The notes: a model not told the origin generated them from the letters alone. Shown: positions 51,615-60,953, counted from the stretch's first letter. The stretch: 64,000 nucleotides of DNA from Bacteriovoracaceae bacterium (GCA_024711325.1 JANJTC010000005.1:682001-746000); one strand, 5' to 3'. Program-made: numbers and translations.

Positions 51615-51884
51615 ATGACGATATTCAAATACTTAAGGATATTGATACTATCGATTTATTGGGACTTTTCATCTTTTAAAAAAGATGCTGGCATTTCGAT
51701 CCAAAAGATTACTAGAGAACAAAGTAAAAAGAAGCAGCAGAAAAGAGAACTTAGGAAGAAGAGGATGCCTCCTCCTAAAAAGTTGAGAAAGGAGATAAGA
51801 CATAATTTATATCTTAACTCCAAATCCAAAGATCATCGTTTTTCTAATCAGCGTAAACTAAGAAGGATGTTTCGTAATAGTTAA
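51615..51884 (+). CDS. small basic protein, unknown
   Basis: The 89-residue protein starts at the ATG at 51615 with AAGGA upstream; the frame opens at 51573. The first 20 residues are hydrophobic with Lys/Arg (MTIFKYLRILILSIYW) and may be a membrane anchor or signal. The remainder is strongly basic (Lys/Arg about one third). It could bind nucleic acid or the membrane. A short ORF with its own ATG at 51557 overlaps in another frame, so the call is uncertain. Confidence 0.45.
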   Translation: MTIFKYLRILILSIYWDFSSFKKDAGISIQKITREQSKKKQQKRELRKKRMPPPKKLRKEIRHNLYLNSKSKDHRFSNQRKLRRMFRNS

Positions 51885-51946
51885 GGGATGCGTTTGATTT
51901 AAAGAATTGAAGTAGTGTACACTTTTATATTTCGAAGGAATGTTTG

Positions 51947-52765
51947 ATGGCCATGATGAAGTTTTTATTCTTATTTCTGTTTACCACAACTTTTTCTGCA
52001 GTTTGGTCGCAGAAAACGGATGGGCAGTATTTTAAAGATATGAAAGGTTGTTTTCTTCTTTATAACTTAAAGACTCATACCTTTGATAAAGTGATTGGCG
52101 ATGAGCATTGTCGGCAACGACTACCGGCATGCTCCACTTTTAAAGTTCCCTTGGCCGTCATGGCGTTTGATTCCGGAGTCCTAAAAGATGAGAATGTGGT
52201 TTTGAAATGGAATGGAGTAAAAGAATCTCGTGAGGTGTTAAATCAGGATCATAACGCCAAAAGTTGGATGAAAGACTCGGTGGTTTGGTTCTCACAAAGA
52301 ATTACACCCGAGTTAGGTAAAGAAAAATTCCAAAACTACCTAACGGATTTTAATTATGGCAATAAGGACTTCTCGCAAGGGATAACCACGGCCTGGTTAG
52401 TTTCACCTTCAGAAAAAAACCTTGGTCTTAGAATTTCAGCTTATGAACAAGTCGAGTTTTTAAAAAAGCTATGGGCCGATAAGCTGCCAGTGAGTAAACG
52501 GGCCATGCAGTTAACTCGTAAGGTTACTTATCTGGAAACTTCCCCCAAAGGTTTCAAGCTGTATGGGAAAACAGGTTCAAATTTTTATGATAAGGCCCAT
52601 ACCTCACATTTAGGATGGTTTATCGCTTATATTGAGAAGGATAATCAAAAGTATATTACTGTAACAAACTTTAGTGATTCGAAACCCCAAAAAGCATTAG
52701 ACTACGGTGGGCCTCGGGCCAAAGAAATGACTAAAATTATTCTTTCAAATGAAGGACTTTGGTAA
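51947..52765 (+). CDS. class D-type serine beta-lactamase
   Basis: The 272-residue exported protein (signal to ~21) carries the class D motif set: S63-T-F-K66, S111-V-V, Y137-G-N and K208-T-G (LYGKTGS). The family's QxxITTAW and YEQVEFLKKL segments are also present. Length and spacing match OXA-type enzymes. It starts at the ATG at 51947 (AAGGA at 7 bases). It is probably a chromosomal, intrinsic enzyme, since no mobile sequence adjoins it. Confidence 0.92.
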   Translation: MAMMKFLFLFLFTTTFSAVWSQKTDGQYFKDMKGCFLLYNLKTHTFDKVIGDEHCRQRLPACSTFKVPLAVMAFDSGVLKDENVVLKWNGVKESREVLNQDHNAKSWMKDSVVWFSQRITPELGKEKFQNYLTDFNYGNKDFSQGITTAWLVSPSEKNLGLRISAYEQVEFLKKLWADKLPVSKRAMQLTRKVTYLETSPKGFKLYGKTGSNFYDKAHTSHLGWFIAYIEKDNQKYITVTNFSDSKPQKALDYGGPRAKEMTKIILSNEGLW

Positions 52766-52776
52766 GTGAAATTAAA

Positions 52777-54072
52777 TTAATGCCATTTCTTCTGATGATC
52801 AGCGTGAGTCTGAAGATAAGAGCCCTCTTTATAAAAATGGTCATAAAACTCAGTATCTAAGTGGAATGCCTGTAAATACATTAAGCAATAGGCCGAGGGG
52901 ACGGTGGCCGGAAACTTACCAAAAGTATCATAAATGTATTGGGCCATAATAGAGACGCATTCAATGAATTCTTCCGTATGTGGAGCTGCACTAGTTCTGA
53001 TCTTTTCTGTATTTTTCCATGGGCCTGATGTTGTCTCTGAAAAAGGGCCACCTTTCCCAAATTTTCGGTTTACCACTGACTTTACGGCATCCTTCATTCT
53101 GGGATAATAGGGTGGGCATTTTGTTTCAAAAATTCCTTTGATACCGGTTGGGTTAGGAAAATTCCAGTCTTCACGCGTATCGGCCTGGAAACCCAGGCCT
53201 TTGTTGTTTGGATCTCCGCTAACACCAAATATAGAGATTGGATTTATCCCATCATACATCCACCCTCCTAATCCCATAGCTTGCAACATTAAAGTTCCTG
53301 CAAAGCAGGATACTGAAAGTTCAACCGTGGCTTCTCCCAAACACTGCTGATCTAAGAAAGAGAGGGGGAATGGTGAATTTAAATCTATCATCTGATCAAA
53401 CTTCTCTAAGCCGGGAATTACCCGCTTGTTAATATCATCGATGATTCCATATCCATTCTGTACTAGATAACAAAGAGCTAGTAAAACGTGTTGAGCAAGA
53501 TCAGCTACTGGAATTGCAAGTAAGCTCCCCGGTGTATTGGTTACCCAGAGATTATGACTTTCGATATGAGGCTCTTTTTGTGGTATCTGGAGTCTCTCGT
53601 TTGAGATTTTTTGAAAACTACTGTCCGATTGTTGCAAGTAATCTTCAAAATCGATCTCAGCAGCCATTTGATTATGTTTTGTTGGAAAAGAATCTTTGGT
53701 GGATAGGTAATAGACACCAGAATCATCAGTGAAGAAAAGATCTGTCGTCTGAAATCCTGCAGCAGAAGGAAAAACTCTACCTGTAGCACTGCCTGCATAG
53801 TTTGGAAGGTATGGAGTATATTTTTTATTGAATGGTATAAGATGACTCCATCCGGTATTTCCCGCCATCGTACTAATGATTAATGAACGCTCTATTTCAG
53901 TTAAGGGTTGAACCTCTTTATTAGATTTAAAAGCAAAGGGGCCGGATTCAATGTGGGCCCCGGCCGAAAATCTTCTGGATCTCCTTCCCATTAAGGCCGA
54001 CAGAATAGGGAACCTGGAGACTTGTTCCAGGCAATGCTTCATACTGTGGAATTCTTTTTGATTAAAACTCAT
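52777..54072 (-). CDS. unknown protein, weak nitroreductase-like opening
   Basis: The 431-residue soluble protein begins near RRSRRFSAGAHIESGPFAFKS, which recalls the RRS-R-F phosphate-binding opening of nitroreductase-fold flavoproteins, but the rest is not convincing. It contains CFAGTLMLQAMGLGGWMYDGI. AAGGAG precedes the ATG. No operon partners. The call is by composition only. Confidence 0.5.
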   Translation of the reverse strand: MSFNQKEFHSMKHCLEQVSRFPILSALMGRRSRRFSAGAHIESGPFAFKSNKEVQPLTEIERSLIISTMAGNTGWSHLIPFNKKYTPYLPNYAGSATGRVFPSAAGFQTTDLFFTDDSGVYYLSTKDSFPTKHNQMAAEIDFEDYLQQSDSSFQKISNERLQIPQKEPHIESHNLWVTNTPGSLLAIPVADLAQHVLLALCYLVQNGYGIIDDINKRVIPGLEKFDQMIDLNSPFPLSFLDQQCLGEATVELSVSCFAGTLMLQAMGLGGWMYDGINPISIFGVSGDPNNKGLGFQADTREDWNFPNPTGIKGIFETKCPPYYPRMKDAVKSVVNRKFGKGGPFSETTSGPWKNTEKIRTSAAPHTEEFIECVSIMAQYIYDTFGKFPATVPSAYCLMYLQAFHLDTEFYDHFYKEGSYLQTHADHQKKWH

Positions 54073-54177
54073 AGTTCTCCTTAAAATTTAAGATTGTTGA
54101 GATCTTATTTAATGTAGGAGAGCATTCCAAGACTGATTGAGAAAAGGATAGTATTGAACTCAGAGATTTACATTCTT

Positions 54178-54747
54178 TCAATTATCTACAATGACAATTC
54201 CAAGTCCAGTCAGTAGCCCAATTGCTTCAGCTAAATTAAAGTGGGCACCCCGTACTTTATTGGTGATGGGATCTATCTGATAATTAAAGGCATGTTGAAA
54301 GTTTGCTTTTATAAGTATTGTTTCTTGAAAACGAGCTTCCTGCAAATCCGAAAAGCTCAGATCGCATTCTGTTAAGTCAGCTTGATAAAAGTCGACTTCT
54401 TTCATGATGCAGTTGGATAGGATGCTTTTTTTTAGCTTCATCCCAATAAAGTTTGAATAACTTAAATTACAATTCTTAAAGATTGGACCTACCAAATCAT
54501 CAAGGTTGGGCCATTGGATACCCATTAGTTTGCAGCTTTCAAATTGAACTCCTCTCATACGAGCATTCGACAAGTTTACATTACTGATATCGCAGCTATT
54601 AAAAATACAATCGATAAAGCGCGTATGTGTTAGATCATGAGGCTTAAAATCATATCCGGTAAATATGCAGTTCTCAAAAGATGAATGTGAAAAAGCTGCG
54701 GGAATGTTTTCCTGATTGGTGAACTTTTGATCTATAAATTCATTCAT
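54178..54747 (-). CDS. pentapeptide-repeat protein, Qnr/McbG-like
   Basis: The ~189-residue protein starts at the ATG at 54747 (frame opens at 54795), overlapping the DUF1330 gene by 8 bp. It is built of A(D/N)LXX-type pentapeptides (DFYQADLTECDLSFSDLQEARF) with a non-repeat insertion near 75-90. It ends LLTGLGIVIVDN, resembling the C-terminus of Qnr proteins (LGLIVVPD). That family mimics DNA and protects gyrase. Membership in the Qnr/McbG branch is inferred from this end and the length (~200). Confidence 0.78.
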   Translation of the reverse strand: MNEFIDQKFTNQENIPAAFSHSSFENCIFTGYDFKPHDLTHTRFIDCIFNSCDISNVNLSNARMRGVQFESCKLMGIQWPNLDDLVGPIFKNCNLSYSNFIGMKLKKSILSNCIMKEVDFYQADLTECDLSFSDLQEARFQETILIKANFQHAFNYQIDPITNKVRGAHFNLAEAIGLLTGLGIVIVDN

Positions 54748-55045
54748 GAGTTTCGTACGCTGATAGAATAGTTGTTGCTTCAACTGAACTTTCAAAATAT
54801 TTTTTCTTAACTTTGAGATAGTCTTGATTTGAAAAAAACTGTTCCATTGAAATTTTGTCTTTAAAAAATATTATGAAGACCCGATCAATTGGTTCAGTCG
54901 TTACAGATTTTAAAGTCTCTCTTATCCAGAAGTCATATTTAAATCCCCCTCCGTAATTCAACAGGATAGGGTACATTGCTTCTCGGTACGCCTGATACTG
55001 GGCAGGGTCTTTAATTTTAAGACCAACCAGCATTTCGTAGGCCAT
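54740..55045 (-). CDS. DUF1330-family dimeric alpha/beta-barrel protein
   Basis: The 101-residue protein reads MAYEMLVGLKIKDPAQYQAYREAMYPILLNYGGGFKYDFWI, the standard DUF1330 pattern. Small proteins of this fold are often monooxygenase-like or ligand-binding. GGAG precedes the ATG. The pentapeptide gene overlaps its end, so they are co-transcribed. Confidence 0.88.
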   Translation of the reverse strand: MAYEMLVGLKIKDPAQYQAYREAMYPILLNYGGGFKYDFWIRETLKSVTTEPIDRVFIIFFKDKISMEQFFSNQDYLKVKKKYFESSVEATTILSAYETHE

Positions 55046-55164
55046 GTAGACTCCATTTTGACACGCGTTATAGCTGTTCGCGTTACTATTATTCAGATTC
55101 TAGCCTCTATCCAATGACTAGCAAACTAGGCTAATCACAATCTTTATAATTTTCGGAGGGCAGA

Positions 55165-56217
55165 GTGAATAATCTCATATCAGTAGGTCTTTGTTTATTA
55201 ACCCTTTCAACGGTGCATGCTAGTATTTCTATTCCTTGGAAGGATTTTTCTGATCCAGGCATCATGAGTCCTAACTTTGAAAGGCATCTTGAAAAATTAC
55301 CACTTACTGGAGCGCCTTCGGACACCCAAAAACTTTGGGCCAATGACTATTGGCCTCGTAGAAGAGGTTTGATTAATTATCGCTGGAATTCCCTTAAGCC
55401 TATTGGCTTTGAATTGATTTCCCCTACAAAAGAAGAAGCCTTAAGAATGAGTCAAGACCAATTGGCCGCTCTTGCACCATCAGAAAAATTGGACCTGTTA
55501 AATGGTAACTATGATTATCCTCTTAAAAAAGAGGTTGATGAGAAATCTTCTAAACATGCACCAATCTGGCATGGAATCTGTAACGGCTGGTCACCGGCCG
55601 CGATTAATCATAGAGAACCACTTCCTAAGACTTTAGTTAATCCGGATGGTATTCAAGTTCCTTTTGGATCTTCGGATATTAAGGGCATTATTAGTTATTA
55701 TTACGCTTATAAGCATGAAGTTAAATCAACTCATCAGATGGGTAAGCGTTGTAACTTTAACTTTGGACCAAATTGTGATGAGGATTTAAATGCCGGGGCA
55801 TTTCATGTTGTTCTTGCAAATAAGGTGGGGCTGGAACAGTTAAGCTTTGTGGCCGACGTAGAAGGGGGCAGACAAGTATGGAATCATGCTGTGAACGAGT
55901 ACACTTCGACGATTGTTAATTCCAACCTTCCTCCTTCAGATGATTCAGCGCCTGGTACAGTAAAAAGGGTCCTGATAAAAACGGTCATGACCTTTGTTCT
56001 GGAGATTAAAAAGAACAATTGGGAACCTGTCATGGGAACAGACGATCATGTTAATGATGTCAGAAATTATGAATACACTTTAGATCTGGATTCAACCGGC
56101 AAAATTATCGGTGGAGAGTGGATATCTAAGGCGCGGCCAGACTTTTTATGGACTATGGAGAAGGCCACAAATTTTGGCGGATTCTTTACTCGAGTTCCAG
56201 AACTATTGAACGATTAA
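55165..56217 (+). CDS. secreted transglutaminase-elicitor-family protein
   Basis: The 350-residue protein starts at GTG and has a signal peptide (MNNLISVGLCLLTLSTVHAS). The core APIWHGICNGWSPAAI (C139), AGAFHVVLANK (H214) and FVADVE (D231) fits the Cys-His-Asp order of the TGase-elicitor family known from Phytophthora GP42 and some marine bacteria. It would cross-link or modify proteins outside the cell or in the periplasm. A terminator hairpin follows directly. Confidence 0.8.
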   Translation: MNNLISVGLCLLTLSTVHASISIPWKDFSDPGIMSPNFERHLEKLPLTGAPSDTQKLWANDYWPRRRGLINYRWNSLKPIGFELISPTKEEALRMSQDQLAALAPSEKLDLLNGNYDYPLKKEVDEKSSKHAPIWHGICNGWSPAAINHREPLPKTLVNPDGIQVPFGSSDIKGIISYYYAYKHEVKSTHQMGKRCNFNFGPNCDEDLNAGAFHVVLANKVGLEQLSFVADVEGGRQVWNHAVNEYTSTIVNSNLPPSDDSAPGTVKRVLIKTVMTFVLEIKKNNWEPVMGTDDHVNDVRNYEYTLDLDSTGKIIGGEWISKARPDFLWTMEKATNFGGFFTRVPELLND

Positions 56218-56227
56218 ATGAAAATGG

Positions 56228-56254
56228 AAAGGCCCACTTAAGTGGGCCTTTTTG
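56228..56254. terminator. bidirectional intrinsic terminator
   Basis: AAAGGCCCACTT-AAGTGGGCCTTT with flanking A and T runs separates the converging transglutaminase-like and histidine kinase genes. Confidence 0.9.
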
Positions 56255-56255
56255 A

Positions 56256-57374
56256 TTACATAGGAAGTATTACCGTAAACTCTGAGCCTTCATCAACTTT
56301 ACTCTTTAGTAAAATTTTTCCATTGTGGGCCTTTACAATATTATTTGAAATGAAGAGTCCTAATCCAATACCACTGACTTTGTTTTCCGAAATGACCCGT
56401 TCAAATCGCTCAAAAACCCTTTGTTGATCTTCTGAAGTAATACCCATACCCTGATCCCGCACAATCAAAAGAGCGTTACCCGTGTCTTTGGAAACTTCAA
56501 CGTAGATAGGTTTATTTTTTCCATAGCGAATGGCATTAATGAGTAGATTTAAAAGAACTTGTTCAATTCTAAAACTATCCCACTTCCCAGAAACTTCTTG
56601 TGTACATTGAAACTGCACTTCAACTCCTGAAGCTTCAGCAATTACTTTAAATCGGTCAATGACGTCTCTTGCCAACTCACATAAGTTTAATGGTTCTGTC
56701 TGAATCGAGAGACGTCCTTCTGAGATCTTAGATTCATCCAATAAATTATCTATAATGCGATTAATTCTTAGTAGATGCTCCTGTTGTTTCCTGAGTCCTG
56801 AACCAATTTTTCCTGAAGTTATTGCGTCTGGAAACTTTTGTTTGAGTTCAAATTCTATAACCTGCATCTGAAGCTGCAAGCAGGTGAGGGGAGTCTTTAA
56901 CTCATGTCCTGCTATCATGTAAAATTGATCACGTGAATTAATAGCGGCTTCCAGGGCTTCTTCTTTTGCTTTCTTTTCCGTAATATCAAAAACCACTCCT
57001 GCAAAACGCACGGCCATTGGTGAATGGGGTGAAAAAGTACAACGCCCTCTGGACATTACCCATTTTTGAACACCTGGAGAAGGTAGAATTCTATATTCTA
57101 ATTCGTAGATCTGATCATTATGAATGGCAGCATCAATAGCGGCATTCATAGTTTGAAGATCATCGGGATGGACCTTGCTTTGCAGAACTGAACGTTGACC
57201 GTTAAACTCTTCTGCACTTACTCCCCAAAGTTCCAGCATTTCCTTAGAACATTGAATGGTTCTGGTTTCTAAATTAATATCCCATGTCCCCATGCGCCCT
57301 GATTGCAAAGCAAATTCCAGGCTTTCACGGCTTTGTTTTAGCTGATGTTCGACATCGGAATAAAGGGGGTCCAT
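56256..57374 (-). CDS. PAS sensor histidine kinase
   Basis: The 372-residue soluble protein has one PAS/PAC domain (~12-135), HisKA with IAGHELKTPLTCLQLQ (His ~155) and HATPase (NLLINAIRYGKN, DQGMGIT, GIGLGLFISNNIVKAHNG). It closely resembles the C-terminal part of the larger kinase at 37232-39175. No adjacent regulator gene. It is likely a hub in an orphan signalling network. Confidence 0.92.
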   Translation of the reverse strand: MDPLYSDVEHQLKQSRESLEFALQSGRMGTWDINLETRTIQCSKEMLELWGVSAEEFNGQRSVLQSKVHPDDLQTMNAAIDAAIHNDQIYELEYRILPSPGVQKWVMSRGRCTFSPHSPMAVRFAGVVFDITEKKAKEEALEAAINSRDQFYMIAGHELKTPLTCLQLQMQVIEFELKQKFPDAITSGKIGSGLRKQQEHLLRINRIIDNLLDESKISEGRLSIQTEPLNLCELARDVIDRFKVIAEASGVEVQFQCTQEVSGKWDSFRIEQVLLNLLINAIRYGKNKPIYVEVSKDTGNALLIVRDQGMGITSEDQQRVFERFERVISENKVSGIGLGLFISNNIVKAHNGKILLKSKVDEGSEFTVILPM

Positions 57375-57513
57375 GCAATTTCCCGGATGTTTTAAGAATT
57401 AAATTATTCTCCTTCAAGCTAACAGAATTAAGGGATTTTTAAAGTAAAACTTGATAGTTGATCTTTTAACTCCCTCTTTCGAGTTTTTCTCTTAACTCTG
57501 TTATCCTTTTTTT

Positions 57514-58332
57514 ATGAAGCTAACTCCTTTGACTAAAACAAATTTTTTAATTCCCAAAATGGACTGCCCTGCCGAGGAGCAGATTATTCGCATCAAACTT
57601 GCCGACTTTGCCTGTATTAAAAGTCTGGATTTCAATATTCCGGCCCGGGAACTATCTATTCTTCATGAAGGACCAAATAAAGATCTTCTGGAAGTCTTAG
57701 TTACTTTAAATTTTGGAGCATCTATCAGCTCTTCATGTGAAGTTGAAATTTCTGATTCTATGCTAAGTTCTTTTTCCGATCCTGATGCAGAAGCGAGAAT
57801 TCTGAAACTGCTTATGGTGATCAACGGGGGAATGTTCTTCATTGAGCTTGTGACCGGTATTATGGCCGAATCAATGGGCCTTATTTCGGACTCTTTGGAT
57901 ATGCTGGCCGATACTGGAGTGTATGGAATCAGTTTATACGCCGTTGGAAAAACTATGATGGAGAAAAAGAAGTCGGCCCGAGTGAATGGATTCTTTCAAA
58001 TGATTTTAGGATTAGGAATCATCGCTGAAACTATCAGAAGATTTATTTTGGGAAGTGAGCCTGAACCTAGATATATGATTCTCATTTCCCTACTTGCACT
58101 GGCCGCAAATGTATATTGCATGATTCTCCTTTCAAAGCACAAGAAGGGCGAAGTCCATATGCGAGCGAGTTACATATGTTCATCAACTGACGTGATGGCC
58201 AATGTTGGAGTGGTCCTGGCGGGAGTGGCGGTATTTCTCACAGCTTCCCGATACCCCGATTTAATTATTGGTATTATTGTGACAGGGATTGTTCTTCAGG
58301 GAGCTTATCGTATATTGAAACTGGCAAAATAG
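57514..58332 (+). CDS. cation-diffusion-facilitator-type transporter with HMA-like N-terminus
   Basis: The 272-residue protein has a short HMA-like start (FLIPKMDCPAEEQ) followed by a CDF membrane domain with ~5-6 helices, from ~92 (MVINGGMFFIELVTGIMAESMGLISDSLDMLADTGVYG). In the usual metal site the first ligand is H or D; here it is DSLDMLAD, and the later pair is SSTDVMANVGVV. The cytoplasmic C-terminal domain is absent. It probably moves Zn/Co/Cd or a similar ion. Confidence 0.85.
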   Translation: MKLTPLTKTNFLIPKMDCPAEEQIIRIKLADFACIKSLDFNIPARELSILHEGPNKDLLEVLVTLNFGASISSSCEVEISDSMLSSFSDPDAEARILKLLMVINGGMFFIELVTGIMAESMGLISDSLDMLADTGVYGISLYAVGKTMMEKKKSARVNGFFQMILGLGIIAETIRRFILGSEPEPRYMILISLLALAANVYCMILLSKHKKGEVHMRASYICSSTDVMANVGVVLAGVAVFLTASRYPDLIIGIIVTGIVLQGAYRILKLAK

Positions 58333-58347
58333 GTAATAGTGACAAAT

Positions 58348-58368
58348 GCTGTCTAAATTTTAGACAGC
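58348..58368. promoter_or_regulatory. dyad TGTCTA-N5-TAGACA, copy 2, extended
   Basis: GCTGTCTAAA-T-TTTAGACAGC is an exact 10-bp inverted repeat after the CDF gene and 84 bp before the next start. The half-sites equal those at 51436. Confidence 0.45.
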
Positions 58369-58380
58369 AGTCTGTAAAAA

Positions 58381-58396
58381 AGGCCGACTTCGGCTT
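58381..58396 (+). terminator. short GC hairpin after CDF gene
   Basis: GCCG-ACTT-CGGC with A run before and TTT after, 48 bp after the CDF stop. A weak terminator candidate. Confidence 0.5.
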
Positions 58397-58451
58397 TAAA
58401 ATGCTCATTGGAGCTATAAATATAGGGTAACACCTTATTTATGGAGTCCCA

Positions 58452-59447
58452 ATGAAACGGTCTATTCTTGTAACCCTTGGTATAGTTTCACTTTTAGGTA
58501 ATATTTCTTATGCCAGTGAAATCGATTCATTTACCCGTCGTTATGAACCGTTGGAAGATTCGGCATCTATCATCAATCAAAAAGCAAATGAAATGATACT
58601 TGAGGCGGTTCAGCGAGCGAACTCTGATTCCTCTTGCGATGAAAAACGCCTCTATACTGAAATCCGAAAAGACTACAATATTATTCTAAATGATGGAAAG
58701 TTCATTAATTTTATTGTCCAGTCACCGGAAGTTCCCCGCCATACGATAGAAAGAAAAGATTCCATCTTTCGGGATCATACAATCTTTGATGGTTATCTTC
58801 TTGCCCGCCCAGCTGCTGATAAGGATGGTATTGGTATGGGAACGACCATGAACTTCAATGGCATGTATATCGGCTCGGATAAGTTTGAGCATATGTTTGG
58901 GCAGGGCTACCACTATTTCAAAAGATTTTATGAGAAAGGTTATAGTTTAAAGCGCGTCTTACTAATTGGTAATGCCAATGAAAGGCTTCATTTAGGTGGT
59001 AACAGGATGGCGACAGGTGTTTATACTTTCTCAGACCTTGTTGCAAACTTTCAGGGGATGAGATTTTGGAATCATCTATTGCAAAAGAATGAAGATTTAT
59101 TAAGTGAAAACTTAGGACCATATATTACATGTGAAAATAACCAATGGATTCAAAAGAAGCAGATTGATTTTAGAGATTACATTGATGATGGTTTTGATGA
59201 GGGGATTAATTGTCCGGCACTCATTACCAAAGATGGTCTCAAGGGTGTTAAAAAAGCTCTGTCTGAACTCGAACAGAAATATCCCGAGCATTCGTTCACA
59301 TGTCCTCTGGATAAAGAAAAACTTGAAAATGTTAAAGCAAAATATTCTTTACCAGTCAGAGGAATAATTTATAAGAAACAATTACGCGATTATATCTTTA
59401 ATCCTTGGGATACTTTGAGACAATATAAAATCGGATGGATTCTATAA
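58452..59447 (+). CDS. exported protein of unknown function
   Basis: The 331-residue protein has a signal peptide (to ~ISYAS) and a mature region with a histidine-rich central part (RHTIERKDSIFRDHTIFDGY, DKFEHMFGQGYHYFKRF) that may bind metal. It shows Cys at SSCDEKR, ITCENN, INCPALI and FTCPLD. The stop TAA overlaps the next ATG by one base, so translation is coupled to the YiiX-type gene, which suggests a joint function. I do not recognise a family. Confidence 0.7.
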   Translation: MKRSILVTLGIVSLLGNISYASEIDSFTRRYEPLEDSASIINQKANEMILEAVQRANSDSSCDEKRLYTEIRKDYNIILNDGKFINFIVQSPEVPRHTIERKDSIFRDHTIFDGYLLARPAADKDGIGMGTTMNFNGMYIGSDKFEHMFGQGYHYFKRFYEKGYSLKRVLLIGNANERLHLGGNRMATGVYTFSDLVANFQGMRFWNHLLQKNEDLLSENLGPYITCENNQWIQKKQIDFRDYIDDGFDEGINCPALITKDGLKGVKKALSELEQKYPEHSFTCPLDKEKLENVKAKYSLPVRGIIYKKQLRDYIFNPWDTLRQYKIGWIL

Positions 59448-60928
59448 TGAAAACTTTTATATCGATCATATCTTTATTTTTATTCTTAACCCTGTCTGCT
59501 TTTGCTTTAGAAGCAGACAATGAATTCCTCAATAATATTGATGAGTCCCTCACATTACGACATCAGGGAATTGATTTTTATCAGGCCCATTCCGCCAAGT
59601 TTAATAATACGGATAACCTAACCCACAACGATCTGGTAAATATCTATAACTTTAGTTCGATGTACATTGCTCATCGAGAAAAATTGCTCCAGGAAATTGA
59701 ACTAATTCAAAAAGAAGTACGTCTTACAGATCGAATTGTTATCAGAACAGATGTGAAAACAGGCATTCGTAGAAATGTATTAGGTTTAAAAACCCATTAT
59801 ATAAATCCGAATGAAGTAGAGGGAAGAAATAAAATTCGCGCAATCAATCAGGCCACGATTTATGGGCTGATGCTGTTTGATAATTATCTGGCACTTGTGG
59901 CCCCATATTACATGCATACAAAGGTAAGATACCTGCTTAATCGGGATTTCCCTGGTCGCGATCGTCAATTTGATGAAATCGCTGCTAATTTTTTTAACAT
60001 TGCTCAGAGGAAACTCCTGCTTAAGGGAATTAAAATCTTCGAAAAGTTCAATAACATAATAATTAAAGAGGATATCATTCTTTCTTCTTATGATGGTTAC
60101 CTTAATCAATTGATTGCGACGAGTCCTGTTGTTGATCATTTGAAAGATGTGGGATCATTTGAAATAGGGACTTTGACTCACTTAATTCAAAGAGTCACGG
60201 GAGAGTTGAGATTTACCGCCAGAGCTTCAACTTTTCAGACTAGCAAACTTTTTGGTAATACCATGGGGATTTTTAAATCTCGTGATGGTTACATGCGGAA
60301 ATTCGATGAGAAACAAAGGAATCAGATTGCTTCAAAACTTAAACCCCTTGATGTCTTATTGGAAAAAACACCATTCCGCTTAACCGATTCTTTTATCCCC
60401 GGTTATTATGGACATGTCGCCATTTGGATTGGAACTGAAGAGGAGTTAAGGGAACTTGGTATTTGGGATCATCCGGCCATTATCCCTCATCAAGAAAAAA
60501 TTCGTTCCGGTCATCATATTGTAGAGGCTTTACGTCCTGGAGTTCAAATTAATACCTTGGAACATTTCCTTGATATTGATGACTTGGCGGCAATCAGACC
60601 AAACGATTTGTCATTGGAACAAACTAAAGAATATCTGATTCGGGCATTCATGCAGATTGGAAAGGATTATGATTTTAATTTTGATGTTGAAACTGATAAC
60701 TTGATTGTTTGTTCTGAAATAGCCTACGTGGTCTTCCATAATGTAGTCTGGCCTACGGATAGGATGCTGGGGAGATCAACTATTAGTCCTGATCATGTTG
60801 CCTGGGAAGCAGTTCCAGGTAAGTCCTTTACTCCAGTTCTTATGTATCAGAATGGAATTATGGTTAAAGAAGATAAAATGGATGAAGTTTTCTTAGGGAA
60901 TATTTCAGGCCCAGAAAGAATGAAATAA
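59447..60928 (+). CDS. YiiX-type permuted NlpC/P60 cysteine hydrolase
   Basis: The 493-residue protein starts at the ATG at 59447 with a signal peptide (MKTFISIISLFLFLTLSAFA). The C-terminal ~190 residues are a YiiX/permuted NlpC-P60 domain: GYYGHVAIWIGT (His ~323), HHIVEALRPGVQ, LIVCSEIAYVVF (Cys ~421). The N-terminal part is helical and unassigned. It is probably a periplasmic or surface amidase/peptidase. It is coupled to the preceding exported-protein gene. Confidence 0.85.
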   Translation: MKTFISIISLFLFLTLSAFALEADNEFLNNIDESLTLRHQGIDFYQAHSAKFNNTDNLTHNDLVNIYNFSSMYIAHREKLLQEIELIQKEVRLTDRIVIRTDVKTGIRRNVLGLKTHYINPNEVEGRNKIRAINQATIYGLMLFDNYLALVAPYYMHTKVRYLLNRDFPGRDRQFDEIAANFFNIAQRKLLLKGIKIFEKFNNIIIKEDIILSSYDGYLNQLIATSPVVDHLKDVGSFEIGTLTHLIQRVTGELRFTARASTFQTSKLFGNTMGIFKSRDGYMRKFDEKQRNQIASKLKPLDVLLEKTPFRLTDSFIPGYYGHVAIWIGTEEELRELGIWDHPAIIPHQEKIRSGHHIVEALRPGVQINTLEHFLDIDDLAAIRPNDLSLEQTKEYLIRAFMQIGKDYDFNFDVETDNLIVCSEIAYVVFHNVVWPTDRMLGRSTISPDHVAWEAVPGKSFTPVLMYQNGIMVKEDKMDEVFLGNISGPERMK

Positions 60929-60953
60929 GCTACTCTATGGAAAAGGAGTAGTT

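Noticed and set aside
51557..51679. 40-codon ORF MNQVILVPIV... overlapping the small basic gene
   Set aside because: Too short, weak ribosome site and in conflict with the AAGGA-preceded ATG at 51615; neither can be proven.
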